DNA of 64,000 nt, taken from Chinchilla lanigera (taxonomy: Eukaryota > Chordata > Mammalia > Rodentia > Chinchillidae). The notes under the pieces are model-generated. The model was not told the DNA's origin. It saw only the letters and a list, made by a program, of their open reading frames with translations, and did not search any database. Location: the NCBI RefSeq assembly GCF_000276665.1, contig NW_004955429.1, forward strand, positions 4,841,709 to 4,905,708, read 5' to 3'. Shown here in pieces: positions 36,540-48,589 of this stretch (within the stretch, counting starts at the first letter, position 1; each line of letters begins with the position of its first letter). The position numbers were made by a program, and so were the translations under genes.

Positions 36540-36830
36540 AGGTTACTCCCCAGCGTCCGCGTCCTGCCGCGGAGGGCTGCGTCTCGTGCTGCCTGGGGTC
36601 TTTACTGTGCAAACCAGGGGGCGGTGGGCGGCTCACTCCAGCGATCCCAGGCTGTCTCGGACCATCTGTAGCTGAGCCTGCTAGGCTGCGGGGACCATAC
36701 GGGCGGTGCCGAGGAGAAGCGAAGAGCCCAGGAGAAAGAGCCAGGCAGAGCGCAGGCTGGGGACCTACTCCCGGCAGGTGCGGAACCCTGGGCTGGGGAG
36801 GGGCCAACGAGAGCAGGCCCTGGGGGTCGC
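36540..36830 (-). promoter_or_regulatory. CpG-rich putative promoter 5' of the candidate first exon
   Basis: By hand count there are about 23 CpG in roughly 300 bases at about 64% GC, giving an observed/expected ratio near 0.7. It directly abuts, on the 5' side in gene orientation, the candidate first coding exon at 36447-36501. A second GC-rich patch at 36020-36130 is nearby. Confidence 0.45.
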
Positions 36831-36989
36831 CTGACTCCGTGCAAAGAGAATCCTGGCGAGTGTTTGTGCGGGAAGATGTTCCTCACTGTACCCTCCCTAA
36901 GGGCTTTGTTCTGTTCCGCCTAGACTTGTGGAATTGCTTTCCCAGTTCTGTTCCAGCTCAGGACACTTGGGACATCTGGTGTCGTTTTG

Positions 36990-37133
36990 CTTTGCTTTGC
37001 TTTGCTTTTCCCTCTGGGACAGGATCTGGTTACATAGTTTAGGTTGGTGTGAACTCACTATGTAGCCCAGGCTGGCCTGGAACTCTCAGCAACCCTCCTG
37101 CCTCAGCCTCCTGAGTGCTGGGATGATAGGCTT
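36990..37133 (-). mobile_element. B1 SINE with (TTTGC)n tail
   Basis: Inverted B1; the preceding tail region is a (TTTGC)n run. Confidence 0.88.
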
Positions 37134-37249
37134 GGGTGGATCACTTGTTTAGGCTTCTCTGCCACTCAATCATTAATCTAGGTGTTTCAGTAAAGCTTCT
37201 AGTTTTGGTTAGGCTTGACAGTTCTCCACTTCTGTGAGTGATATTCATA

Positions 37250-37345
37250 AAGTGTTTTATTGTTTTGGCTACACTGGGGATAACCTCCAGGATTTGCACC
37301 TGCCAGTCCAGTTCTCTACCACTGGGCCACACCCTGGGACCCTGA
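37250..37345 (-). mobile_element. old ID SINE
   Basis: 'ctacactggggataacctcc' and 'ctctaccactgggccacacc' match an inverted ID. Confidence 0.75.
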
Positions 37346-37817
37346 TCTCCAACTCTGAGACCCAGAGAGGAGAAGACAGGCTGGACAGGAGCATCAGCCT
37401 TTCATGGGCCAGAAACGGGCCCTTGAGGGCCCCAGAAGCTCAGGGGGTGGGGTGTTCAAAGCATTCTGGATGCTTGAGGGTTTCAGGGACTCTTTTGGGT
37501 CTCAGGGGACTCTGAGTTGGTGCCTTTACACAGGGTCCCATCCACTCCCCCCCTCTCCCCCGCAGCATCTCTGGGAGCTTGGGTTTGTCTCCACTCATGT
37601 GCTGCTGGAGTTTAAAACTCCTCACTTTCAGGCTCTTTGGAAACATCACCCACTTTCCTTTGGAAAACTAGAATCTCTCAACCGGGTAAGATTTAGTGGA
37701 GTAAAATATGGAATTAAGGTGGCTCTAGGGTTCCCATAACGCTATTAGTAGTTTAATTTGTATAACATGATTAAATTCATAAAAGTAAAACAGATGAAAT
37801 GATAACATAAAAGAACA

Positions 37818-37987
37818 TTGAGCCAGGCATGGTGGCACATGCCTGTAATCCCAGCACTCGGGAGGCTGAGGCAGCCAGATTGTTGCAAGTTTGAGGTCAG
37901 CCTGGGCTACAAAGTGAGCTCAAGACCAGCCTCAATTGCCTAGTGAGATGCTGTCTCAAAAAGACAAAAAAAAAAAAAAAAAAAAAG
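37818..37987 (+). mobile_element. B1 SINE
   Basis: Full B1 with a 20-nt A-tail; AAAAGAAC flanks both ends. Confidence 0.94.
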
Positions 37988-38053
37988 AACCTATTTCTGC
38001 CCCCTCCTCATTGCACGTTGCACACACACCTCTATCCAGGCTGCCTTCACACT

Positions 38054-38122
38054 GGTGGTGATCCTCCTGCCTCAGCCTCCCCAGGGTTGGGATTACACGC
38101 AGGTACCACAGTGCCTGGCAAT
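38054..38122 (-). mobile_element. B1-type fragment
   Basis: 'gatcctcctgcctcagcctc' and 'gttgggattacacgcagg'. Confidence 0.78.
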
Positions 38123-39013
38123 GCCAGGACTCTGATAGGTGACACAGTAGGGTAGGAAAGTGGACCAGCAGCTAACTAATGCTATTCCCAGGCATGCTCT
38201 GCTCACAGGCCCCTGCAGAGGAAGGTAGCTGGGGATCCTCTTTCTGTCACTGTAAGCCTTCCTTGGTGCACTCAGCAGGGGTCACTGAGGACAGGCCCTA
38301 GCTGAAGAGGAGCCTAAGGTGCCCAGCCAGATCTCCTCTCTTCTCTCTTACAGAACTGGAACATGAAATGCACGGGAAAGAGACCCAGCTAGGCCACCAA
38401 CTGCCCCACTAAGAAATTTTGTTGCTAAACTAGAGCAGTCCCAGGAAAACTGGGTTGAGTTGGTGACCTCAGATGTAGGCAGTATGGAAGGCAGAAGCTG
38501 GAGGGAAAGGAGGGGGGAAAGAGGTGGGGGGCGGTGATGGGGCAGCAGTGGATGGACGCGGAGGTGGGGTCAAAGACAGATTCCTGCTGGTTTCCAGTGC
38601 CGCTGTCCACCTGCTGCTGCTACTTCTGCGTCTCAGATGTCTGAGACACACAGCTGCTCAGGTGGCCTGGGAAAGCTATTTCCTCTTCTTTACTTCTACA
38701 TATAAATAATAACCCAAAAGTGCCTAGTTCTATTACTTATTCCCTATACAGGTCACAATCTGCAAAATATCAGGAAATTCAATTGGAGAGTTTACAGAAT
38801 CCCTTCTGAAATAAAGCAATAACTGCGGTTTGGTTCAGCTTAAAAACAGACACACACACAATGTTCTTTGTCCTATCTTTTCAAAGACTTTAGTTCAATA
38901 GTTTAAAAGTGCCTTTGGTGGTGAGTTTTTACAGTCAAATGATTCACTTCAAGAGCACCCCAGAATTCTAAAGGTATGTGGCCCAAACTCAGGAAGACAG
39001 TAAAATTTAAGAA

Positions 39014-39357
39014 AAAGAAAGCTGTGTTTGGTGATGCATGCCTCTAATCCCAGCACTCCAGGAGGCTGAGACAGGAAGATCATGAATTTGAGCCCATCTT
39101 AGGCAATTTAGTGAGGCCTTCCTTGTCTCCAAAAAACCCAAGTCAGCTGTGGTGGCACACCTGTAATCCCAGCACTCAGGAGGCTGAGGCAGGAGAATCG
39201 TTGCAAGTTTGAGGCCAGCCTGGGCTACAAAGTGAGCAAAAGGTCAGCCTGAACTGCATAGCGAGACCCTGCCTCAAAAAAACAAAAACAAAAAAGTCTA
39301 GGGATATACCTCAAGATCCTGGGTTCAAACCCCAGTACCAAAAAGAAGGAGCAACAA
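39014..39357 (+). mobile_element. B1-dID SINE split by a B1
   Basis: The B1 half (39014-39144) and the ID half (39297-39357, 'gatcctgggttcaaacccc') are separated by a younger B1. Confidence 0.8.
39145..39293 (+). mobile_element. B1 SINE nested in a B1-dID
   Basis: Complete B1 body with A-tail. A short AAGTC at about 39140 and 39294 is the likely target duplication. Confidence 0.88.
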
Positions 39358-39370
39358 CCAAAAAAAAAAG

Positions 39371-39475
39371 GGGGGGGGGCTGGGGATTTAGCTCAGCGGC
39401 ACAGGGCCTGCCTGGCAAACTTGAGGTCATGAGTTCCATTCCTGGTACAGGGAAAAAAAAAAAAAAAGAGAGAGA
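39371..39475 (+). mobile_element. ID SINE in the tail of the B1-dID
   Basis: Young ID body preceded by a run of G and followed by A-tail and (GA)n. Confidence 0.92.
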
Positions 39476-40577
39476 GAGAAAAGAAAGAAAAAGAAAAATA
39501 TCAGGGAAAATTACTTTGTTTTTGGGTCACTGTTACCCAGAATGTAACCATGTGTCTTTTCTCATCAAATTATAACAATTTATGTTAGTATTCACTTTAT
39601 ATTAACTCACTTAAAATTAAGCATTTTCTCCTATAATATGGTTTTTGGTATGGTTTGGATAAAACAATGGTGTATTTCTCACACAGTGCACACATACCCA
39701 CTGAAAGGTAAACTGTCTGATTCCTGTAATTCACATAATGACCCTACATTGGCCGAGGGTTTCCCAGCACATGGAGGCTGTCCAGGAAAGGGGAGATGAG
39801 CAGCGGGGAGGCACGGAGCCTCTGTGGAGGTAGCAGATTGGGTGTTTGTGTACTGAGTCACAGAGAAGAGAACGTCCCTCGGCCGGCCGGCTCCCCTCTT
39901 CCACACGCTTTACACGAGCAAGGAGCCGGCACCCTGCCCACCATGGTTTAGAATCTCCCAGGCTGAAGCTCATCCATTCAGCACTAGTTTTAGTCATTCC
40001 AGAAATTGCGTCCACCATCAAACGAGTGTCTTTGTTTAACTAGTAAGAGAAAATAAGTAAAAACAATGTGGCCCGGTGGATAAAAAAAATCAAAAGATAA
40101 TGAAACACAGACAGAAAACACTATTAATTAACACAGCATTGGTTCATTCATGCAGAAGCACTTCACGCTCACGCCAGAGAGGCAGGCTATTTAACATCTC
40201 TGAGCCTCGGCACTTCTTATCTAGGAAGGAAAGCTTCAGCTTAGATGAACCCTAGGGCCGTCTGGATTTTAATTCTGCTGCTGCTACAGTCCTTCCACAC
40301 AGCTCAAGTGCACCCTTTAGTAAGACAAGGTAACTTTCAGTCTTCCTGCTTCAGCCACCGGAGTGTCTAGGACGGCAGGCATGCTCCGCTGTCCCTGGCT
40401 CAGCCAGCTTCTGGAGGTCTCACCTTCTACACAGCCCCTCAGCCTCTAGCTAATGTTCCTGCCAAAGCAGCCAGGTGGAAAACGCACCCACCCGTTCCAT
40501 AAATTCCTGTCTCATCCACTGCTTTTGGGCTGTGCAACTTGAGCTAGCTTCTTTAGTTTTCTAACCTATACAAAGGC

Positions 40578-40700
40578 AGTAAAGCCAGCATGGTGGTGCA
40601 CACTTGTAATCCTAGGATGCCGGGAGGCTGAGGCAGCAGGATCACAAGTTTGAGCCCAGCTTGTGCAACTTAGTGATTCAGTGAGGCCCTGTCTGGGATG
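40578..40700 (+). mobile_element. B1-dID type fragment (B1 part)
   Basis: 'catggtggtgcacacttgta' and 'gtgcaacttagtgattcagt'; the ID half is missing. Confidence 0.78.
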
Positions 40701-41717
40701 GCAATAATAACAGTGCCTGCCCAGCAGGGTTGCTGTAAGACTTAAAGGAGATGAATGCCAGGCATGTTGGAAGTACCTAGTGATTATGTGAGGTGCTCCA
40801 ACCGCACAGCGCACTGGCAGCTCTCCCCAGCGGGCTGTACAGACTGATAGGATCATCCGAATGAGGGTCAAGGTCCCCGAGGGCCCCAGACATGTGACTA
40901 ACACTGTTGGGTCAGAGTGACAGTGACGCCGCTGGGCAGACAGCAAGATTCGCTGGACTCATGAGCTCCGGCTTCTCCATTTCAGAGGGGGTTCATCATG
41001 GCATGCTTCTTTAATATCTGCACCGCTCTGAATGAACGCCAAACACCGAGGCCTTGGCAATCCGAACAAACAGAACTGCTGAGAATACATTTGGGGGAGA
41101 TGCGCCCAGCCTCATTACCTTTGCAAGCCGGACAGGAGAAATGTGAACCTTGGTCACGCGGTGTGGGAGCATCTGCCGGACAAGAACCTGGCCCTGGTGG
41201 GAAAGATTAGGGCTCTCCACTTTTGGCCCATCTGTAACCCTTCCAAAACCCAAACAAGGGGCCTTTGCAACCAACGAATTTCTATGCTATATTGAAGCCA
41301 AAATCCAATTAACTCAACTCTGAGCACCCAAAGAAAATTGGCCATAGAATTCTGTGCAACTCAGAGATAGGGGAATAGCAGAAGACTCGACTCTGATAAA
41401 CATTCCTTGCCGGTAATAGGGTTCTTGAAACGTAATCATAAACCATTTAGAATGGGATTTGATCCCGTCAGGGCTACCCGGCACACTAAAGGGGAACTTC
41501 GATAACCAATACAGCACAGAAGTAAATTGATGTATTTCGATATTCGATTAACAAGCCCACAGGGCTATGCAGAACACCCGCTGGACCCCAGCACTGCTGT
41601 GAAGGGAATGCGTACGGATGAACAGGTCCATCACTCAATGCACAAAATGCTTGTCTTGTAAGCGCTAGGGAGTCATAAATTGCATAAAAACAAAGTAGAG
41701 CAGCAAGCCAGTCGTGC

Positions 41718-41882
41718 TGAAACAGCATTCTCAGAGGCTGAGGCAGGAAGATCGAAAGTTTGAGCCAAGTTTGAGCAACACAGCAGCTTAACCACACCGT
41801 GTCTCGAAATAAAGAATAAAAAGGGCTGGGATGTAGGTCAACGTGGAGGTGACAGTTTCAATCCCCAGTGCTGTGTAAGTGT

Positions 41883-41910
<28 letters not shown>
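41718..41910 (+). mobile_element. B1-dID SINE with (CA)n tail
   Basis: 5'-truncated B1 part, A-rich linker, ID part ('gggctgggatgtaggtcaac') and a (CA)n run at 41881-41910. Confidence 0.82.
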
Positions 41911-41913
<3 letters not shown>

Positions 41914-42689
41914 AGAGAGCAGGGACAGGATCAGATCTGTGTTTTAGGTAAATCTGTGTGGAGAACGGACTTGAGAGCAGCAGACAAAAGGACTATGATA
42001 GAGTGTCTTTTATAAAGGTTCTGGAAAGAGATGTGAAAATCTGACGAGGTAGTAAGGATCAAAAGAGGATTTGAAAAATAGTTTTTAAACTGGCTACACG
42101 AAGCGATTAATTAAGAGTGTGGTAGCACAAGTTCAGAATGCAGACCCCGCTTTGCAGAACAAACTCGACGTGTGCACCAGCACTCCACCCAAGTCTTGAC
42201 GCTGGTTCTGTCTGCTCGGGATTACCACAAATGGGCCCAGCTACATCCACCTTCATCACTGTCCTAGGTGTCTGTGGGTGCAGTTCCTTTAGTATCAGCA
42301 ACTCTGCATTTCACAGTCTAGCAAAAGGGAAGGGATCAATATTTTGCTCAAACCCCTCTTTTCTCATAAATTAGCAACAGGCACGTCACCTGGCCTTAAT
42401 TTTGTGTTTTCTGCAAGTTTGATTGATCACTGTACCAATTTATGAATAGTTGTCAAGAACTCTAAAGACCATTTATAAAAAAGATGCCGAAGCCCAGTAC
42501 GTGTGAGTTATAAAGAAAGGATGTAGCAGGAAAATTATCATTCGACTAAAAAGGCATTAGTGTGTAGATCCTTTTGCTGATCTAAAATTTCTGCCTGCGT
42601 CCAGCCAGGTGTTCACTTTACCTTGGGTGAAATCCCAGCACCCTGTACAAACCCTTTGGTTTAACTCCCAATCACAGTGCAGTATGTCG

Positions 42690-42770
42690 AGGGTTGTGCC
42701 CTTCCGCCAGCCCAGTGCCTGGCACGTAGTAGGCACTCCAGCAATATTTGTTGGGTAAACGAATGAAACA
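42690..42770 (+). mobile_element. L2/MIR 3' end
   Basis: 'cagtgcctggcacgtagtag' followed by 'gcaatatttgttgggtaaac'. Confidence 0.7.
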
Positions 42771-43018
42771 AAGGCCACCAGCTGCGGGCAGATTTAATCC
42801 CCAGAGCTCCAAGCCGGATTCTCCTGTGGAGGCCAGGAGCCCTCACAGAGTAACAGGAGATGGCAGGGGGACAGCACAGCGTCCCCTGTACCCGCGCACC
42901 TCTACGCTTTGGGGCTTAAGATCCGCCCGGCCCTGCGCCCTCCTGACTCCTTCACTGGCTGCAGACCAAGGGAAAGAGGCGAGGCGAGGGGGAGTGCAAG
43001 CCCTGTGTGTTCATTCGA

Positions 43019-43031
43019 CCACCAGAGGGCG
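43019..43031 (+). promoter_or_regulatory. CTCF-type binding motif
   Basis: CCACCAGAGGGCG fits the CTCF core CCASYAGRKGGCR. It sits in a small CpG-rich, repeat-free patch (about 42850-43085). Confidence 0.55.
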
Positions 43032-43400
43032 AGAGAGTCAAAAGCTGCTCTGAAAGTCCGCGCTGCCTTTTCCGGGGGAGTGGATTTCTTTTCCTCCTGT
43101 GTTTGTGACAACGCAGGTACCTCAGATTTCTTTTTTATTAATAGTTCCCAATACGTAGTACAGCAGGAATCAGGAATTGGAGCACGATTTCACCCCCAGG
43201 CAATTTGAAACATCCACATTTGCCAGCATACCCTTTTCTTCCCCTGATAATAATTTAAAGACAAACCTGGAAATAATCAGAAAAATTTCCCAAGATGGAC
43301 CAGTGCTTCGAGCCACCCCCTGTATCATCTTCTACGTGCTGTACATTTCTGCACGCTCCTTCTTATGGCCAGCGTGGACAGACGCACTGCCCATCGGGTA

Positions 43401-43470
43401 GGCTTGCCAGGGAAAATAGAGGATGCCCAGTTACGTCAGAATTGCAGAGAAACAATGAATAATTAAAAAA
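43401..43470. mobile_element. half of the palindromic MITE-like element
   Basis: 'aaaatagaggatgcccagtt' and 'gaaacaatgaataatt' match the first half of the element at 28830-29010. Confidence 0.6.
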
Positions 43471-43484
43471 AAAAACACTTATTG

Positions 43485-43885
43485 TCACTCCCCTACCTCG
43501 GCTCGTGCCGCCTCCTCTGCCTGGAATACTTTTCCTTTTCTCAGCCTCTTGTTTATCTACTCACTCAGGGCCTGGCCTGGGTGGGACCCCCGAGTTCCTG
43601 GCCAATGCTGCGGGAGGGCTGTGCGATGCGGTAGTTGTGCCGGAAGTGGGAACCGCGTACCGGACTGCCGATTCTCAGTGAGGACCAGCAAGCAGGCTGC
43701 AGGCGAGAAGCCCTGGGAGGACAGGTTGTTCTAGAGGTCTTTACATATGGCAGGAAAAATAAGACTGGAAGCCCCTGGAGGACAGGGGCTAGGTCTTATT
43801 TGTTCTTTCCCTCTGGGTCCTCAGGATCCGCCACAGACAGAGCTCCTAGCATAAACTGAACACACCCACTTTATTAAATGCTATA
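43485..43885 (+). mobile_element. L2 3' portion
   Basis: 'tcctctgcctggaatactt' and 'ggaggacaggggctaggtct' in L2 order; diverged. Confidence 0.65.
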
Positions 43886-43905
43886 ATCCAGCTCCTCGGC
43901 TTAGG

Positions 43906-43985
43906 GCTGGGAGAGTAGCTCAGTGGTAGAATGAAATGCTTAGAATGCACAAGACCCTGGGTGCCATCCTCAGAGAACACACAGT
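43906..43985 (+). mobile_element. old ID SINE
   Basis: 'gagagtagctcagtggtaga' A box; the B-box half is decayed. Confidence 0.75.
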
Positions 43986-45482
43986 CAACAAGCCCGTGTT
44001 CTTTGTAAAAACAACAAAGCAAAACCTACACTTAGTTCCCTGGCTGGCATGGTTTATCAAAGAGACTCACCCCTCAGGGGCTGTCCCACTAGCCTGTTCT
44101 TTACCTGCCTGACAAGAAAACCCTTTTGGTGACTTGGCACCATCAGATCTCCTCCTCTTCCAAACTTCTAGAGCGCAAGTTCACGTATCATCTCATCTCT
44201 GCTGTCCTATGATTTCATCTTCTCTCTGGCTCGGCCCACTTTTCTGGAGGTAGATCCCTCAAATACAAGCCAATTGCTCATCCCCACAATGAGCACCCAG
44301 AGGGCTTTCCGGGCAGAGCGCACTCATGACTGCCTCCTGTGGAAAGGCCACTTGGTCCAGGCTCCTTGGTCTGCGCAGCACACAGGGCCAAGGCATCTTC
44401 GAAGGATGACTTTGAGTTCAGTTTGAACACAGAGACCTGGGCTGGGCCAGCCACCCACTGGCCTGTGGCAGGCAGGGTCCTGGACAGGAAGAAATGGAGC
44501 CCTGCAGATGGCAAAAGAGCGAAACTTTGGAAGGGAACACAGTATTTTCATGAAGGGAGATGCAGGTCAGAACACACCACCAGGGGCACTGCAGCCTGAA
44601 TGTGGGGACTTTTCCTTTCCCCGACCTAGAAGAATAAGCAGGAGTATCTACCTGCCCACCCAGGGAGAGAGCTTGTCCCTAGAGGAAGTCAGCCAGAGAA
44701 AGAGGCAGCCATACTCTCGTGACCTCCACTGTGAGACCTGTGCTTGCTAAGAGGTTGTGGAATTGAATGAATAAGAAATTCAGCAATTTGGGTGTGGATG
44801 CAATATGGGGAATGAAGAGGGTGTGGTTCCAAGAGGCCCATGGCCTGGCTCCCACTTCTACTCTGGTCTCCTTAAGAGGGGTCCACTGTCTCCCTCTGAT
44901 CTTGGCAGGGGCAAGGATATCAGAAAATCTAAGGTAATAGTGCAAAGCCCCCAATATCCAGGCAATGAGCAACATAAAGTGATAAGCCAGGGACTTGTCA
45001 TCCACATAGAAAGAACAGGTATATAAACTAGAGATAACAATGCAGGTTGCCTGTGTCAAAGGTCAAGGGAATGCTAGAGACACTGGCTTAGAAGTTTAAC
45101 AGAGTGAACCCAACGCTTGGTGGAAAAATCTTCAAAGAAGCTCTGAAAAGTTATTTATAGTCTCCATGGAGGTGATTTTTAATAGAGGCAATCATCAAAA
45201 TGCATAGCACTTCTCTATTCATTCCTTTAGAAGTTTGATTGTTGAGGACATTCTGTGACTTAAGTCAGGACCATAAAGATGTGAATTAACTGTGAAATGT
45301 CCAAGTTTAGTAACTGCTCACATAGATTCACCACTTTGGTAGGAAAGTACTTCTTGCTCGTTGACTTTCCAGAAGGAAGAATCTTCCCCTGTTCTCTGAG
45401 CTTCTTGTCCTTCCCTTTTCCCTGTTAGAAAAAAGACATGCTTAGCCAGCTTGCTTGTTGGTTCATTTCTCCTCCTCCTCCT

Positions 45483-46372
45483 NNNNNNNNNNNNNNNNNN
45501 NNNNNNNNNNNNNNNNNNNNNNNNNNNNNNNNNNNNNNNNNNNNNNNNNNNNNNNNNNNNNNNNNNNNNNNNNNNNNNNNNNNNNNNNNNNNNNNNNNNN
45601 NNNNNNNNNNNNNNNNNNNNNNNNNNNNNNNNNNNNNNNNNNNNNNNNNNNNNNNNNNNNNNNNNNNNNNNNNNNNNNNNNNNNNNNNNNNNNNNNNNNN
45701 NNNNNNNNNNNNNNNNNNNNNNNNNNNNNNNNNNNNNNNNNNNNNNNNNNNNNNNNNNNNNNNNNNNNNNNNNNNNNNNNNNNNNNNNNNNNNNNNNNNN
45801 NNNNNNNNNNNNNNNNNNNNNNNNNNNNNNNNNNNNNNNNNNNNNNNNNNNNNNNNNNNNNNNNNNNNNNNNNNNNNNNNNNNNNNNNNNNNNNNNNNNN
45901 NNNNNNNNNNNNNNNNNNNNNNNNNNNNNNNNNNNNNNNNNNNNNNNNNNNNNNNNNNNNNNNNNNNNNNNNNNNNNNNNNNNNNNNNNNNNNNNNNNNN
46001 NNNNNNNNNNNNNNNNNNNNNNNNNNNNNNNNNNNNNNNNNNNNNNNNNNNNNNNNNNNNNNNNNNNNNNNNNNNNNNNNNNNNNNNNNNNNNNNNNNNN
46101 NNNNNNNNNNNNNNNNNNNNNNNNNNNNNNNNNNNNNNNNNNNNNNNNNNNNNNNNNNNNNNNNNNNNNNNNNNNNNNNNNNNNNNNNNNNNNNNNNNNN
46201 NNNNNNNNNNNNNNNNNNNNNNNNNNNNNNNNNNNNNNNNNNNNNNNNNNNNNNNNNNNNNNNNNNNNNNNNNNNNNNNNNNNNNNNNNNNNNNNNNNNN
46301 NNNNNNNNNNNNNNNNNNNNNNNNNNNNNNNNNNNNNNNNNNNNNNNNNNNNNNNNNNNNNNNNNNNNNNNN
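45483..46372. other. assembly gap (890 N)
   Basis: A run of N preceded by a (TCC)n tract and followed by the 3' end of a MaLR-like LTR, so it probably hides repeat sequence. Confidence 0.99.
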
Positions 46373-46475
46373 CACAGATTGAGCTTCTGAACCCATGAAC
46401 CAGAAATAAAGCTTTCCTACTTTGAAGTTGACTTTTTCAGACATTTTGTCACGGTAACTGAACACTGACTAATAA
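46373..46475 (+). mobile_element. 3' end of a MaLR-like LTR (rest in the gap)
   Basis: 'ccagaaataaagctttcc', 'cattttgtcacggtaactg' and 'gactaata' match the end of the LTR family at 53437-53800 and 61304-61696. Confidence 0.6.
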
Positions 46476-46534
46476 AAGGCCACTGCTGCCCTAAGCATAA
46501 GCTGTAATTTTAGTCTCAGTTTTAGCAATAACAA

Positions 46535-46695
46535 GTCATTTCCCCCCTTTTTCCTTCTCTTCCTCCTCTTCTTCCTTCTTTTCCTCCTCTTCCTCCTCTT
46601 TCCTTCTCTTCCTCCTACTTCTTCTTTCCTCCTCTTCATCATCATCTTCCTCTTCCTCCTCTTTCTCTTCCTCCTCCTTCTCTTTCTTCTTCTTG
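46535..46695. repeat. pyrimidine-rich (TCC/TTC)n tract
   Basis: Almost purely C and T. A similar (TCC)n tract abuts the left side of the gap at 45466-45482. Confidence 0.93.
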
Positions 46696-46878
46696 TAGGG
46701 ATTGAACTCAGGGCCTTTTCACTGAGTTGTATCTCCAGTTTTGTTTTTTTTTTAAATTTTGTTATTAGTTCTCACTATGCCACTAAGTTGCCCAGGCCAG
46801 GCTCAAATTTGCAATCCTCCTGCCTCAGCCTCCTGGAGTGCTAGGATTACAGGTGTGCACCATCATGTTCACTACACA
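46696..46878 (-). mobile_element. B1-dID SINE
   Basis: Inverted ID part ('gggattgaactcagggcc'), linker, inverted B1 part ('gtgctaggattacaggtgtg'). Confidence 0.87.
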
Positions 46879-47009
46879 GGTGCTCTTTCGGTGTTTTCCT
46901 GTCTTACTCCTTTGTTTACTATTTTCTTTGTTCAAAATTTGGCAGAAAATGTGGTTTTACATATTGGGGCCTTCTTAAACCACAAACTGTCTCCTAGTAT
47001 AGGATAGTC

Positions 47010-47190
47010 ATTATTCTAAGTTCCTTATCTATGTTTTAGAATTTAATCCTCATAACAACCCCATGAGGAAGGTACTATTAATATTATTCCTACATTGCAA
47101 AAGAGGAAATGGGGGTATTCATTAGCCTGACAAATGTTGCATATTTAGGACAGGAAGGAGCTGGGACTCAGAATATGGCTGTAAATCCTA
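47010..47190 (-). mobile_element. MIR
   Basis: 'tttaatcctcataacaaccc', 'catgaggaaggtactattaa' and 'gcaaaagaggaaatggg', the inverted MIR core. Confidence 0.82.
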
Positions 47191-47330
47191 GAAGCTCTTT
47201 TAATCTTATGCTGCCTGTACTGTTTTTTTTTTTTTTTTTTCTTTTTTGGTGTGTGTGTGGTATAATACTCTTTTTCTGAGTTACTTTAAATTATTTGGAT
47301 ATCAACAAACCAAAGTACATGTATACAACT

Positions 47331-47534
47331 TTTCTTTTCTTTTCTTTTCTTTTCTTTTCTTTTCTTTTCTTTTCTTTTCTTTTCTTTTTTGTCTTTTTGA
47401 GACAGGGTCTCACCATGCAGTTCAGGCTAAACTTGAGCTCACTTTGTAGCCCAGGCTGGTCTCGAACTTGCAAAGATCCTCCTGCCTCAGCCTCCCGAGT
47501 GCTGGGATTACAAGCGTGTGCCACCACACCCAGC
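47331..47534 (-). mobile_element. B1 SINE with (CTTTT)n tail
   Basis: The A-tail has expanded to about twelve TTTTC units. ACAACTT-like sequence flanks both ends. Confidence 0.93.
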
Positions 47535-48589
47535 ACAACTTCTTTTCTGTTAGGAAAGGAAAGGCTACAGAGGGAAAACACCAAAACAAGCTTCACTGGG
47601 CTCAGGCCTCACACTTTCAAATGGTAGGAGTGGGATGCTTCTCTTTGGTCTCACTGACTGAGATAGAGTTGTCTGCATGTGTGCACAGTGCTGTGTCTAG
47701 TGGCTCACTTACCTCCTCTGGGAAAAACAACTGAAGTGATTTCTCTTGTTCAGGTTAGAGAGCAATAATTTAGAGAGTTCTCCCCAGTAGATAAAGGAAG
47801 ACAAGTACTACCTGCCTGACCATGGCAAGACAGAGGACGAAGAGCCAAGTACTGCACTTATAACTGCGGGAAGGGTGACCGAGAGTGCAGCACACACCCT
47901 ATTTTCGACACAGAGCTCATTGCTTGGGTCGTGGAACAATGTGCTGCCAAGTAGCTGTTTAAATTGGACATCGGTATGAAATCTTGTATCATATACCTTC
48001 TTTTTAACAGCATATTTTCTCTCCGGTTAAGTCTGCATGACTCTTATAAAACTAGAGGAATAAAATCTGTTGGAAAGGAGTCAAAAGCTATCGTAGGGAT
48101 TTTGGAAATCGGAGCTTTTTAGCCACTATGAAAAGATTCTTTCCAAGGTCCTCCTGGAAACACTGACCCGACCGTTGTAAATGTCACCTCTGGTCCCAAG
48201 CCCAGAATGATGTAATGGTGCCCTGTGTTCTACTCTACTCATGATCTTGATTGTCCTCAGTGGGATGTGACCTTTAGCTCATGCTGGAAGGCCATATTAG
48301 AAGGTGGCCTGTGTCACCTGTCCCACATGAGTTTCTCTTAGAAACTGTAGTTATGAACAAGTGGGACAGGAAGAAACCAGCCTTGTGGAGATGGTGCTGG
48401 AAAATGAGATTACAGTGCTCATGGTTCTGATGGAGTTCAAGACACACTGTCCCAATAAGTGACTGCTTGGCATTTGATAAAACAGCAGAATCACCTTTCT
48501 CCCCTGAAACAGGTCACCCATCCTCCATGGGAAAGGTACTTTCCCTATACCCAGAAGAGAGGAGCAGCTTTAGCGCTTAAGACAGAGGC

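Noticed and set aside
36464..37042. 192-codon plus-strand frame
   Set aside because: It runs opposite the candidate exon through GC-rich DNA and ends in an inverted B1. No family resemblance.
45425..46465. Open frames of more than 300 codons
   Set aside because: Produced by the 890-N gap.
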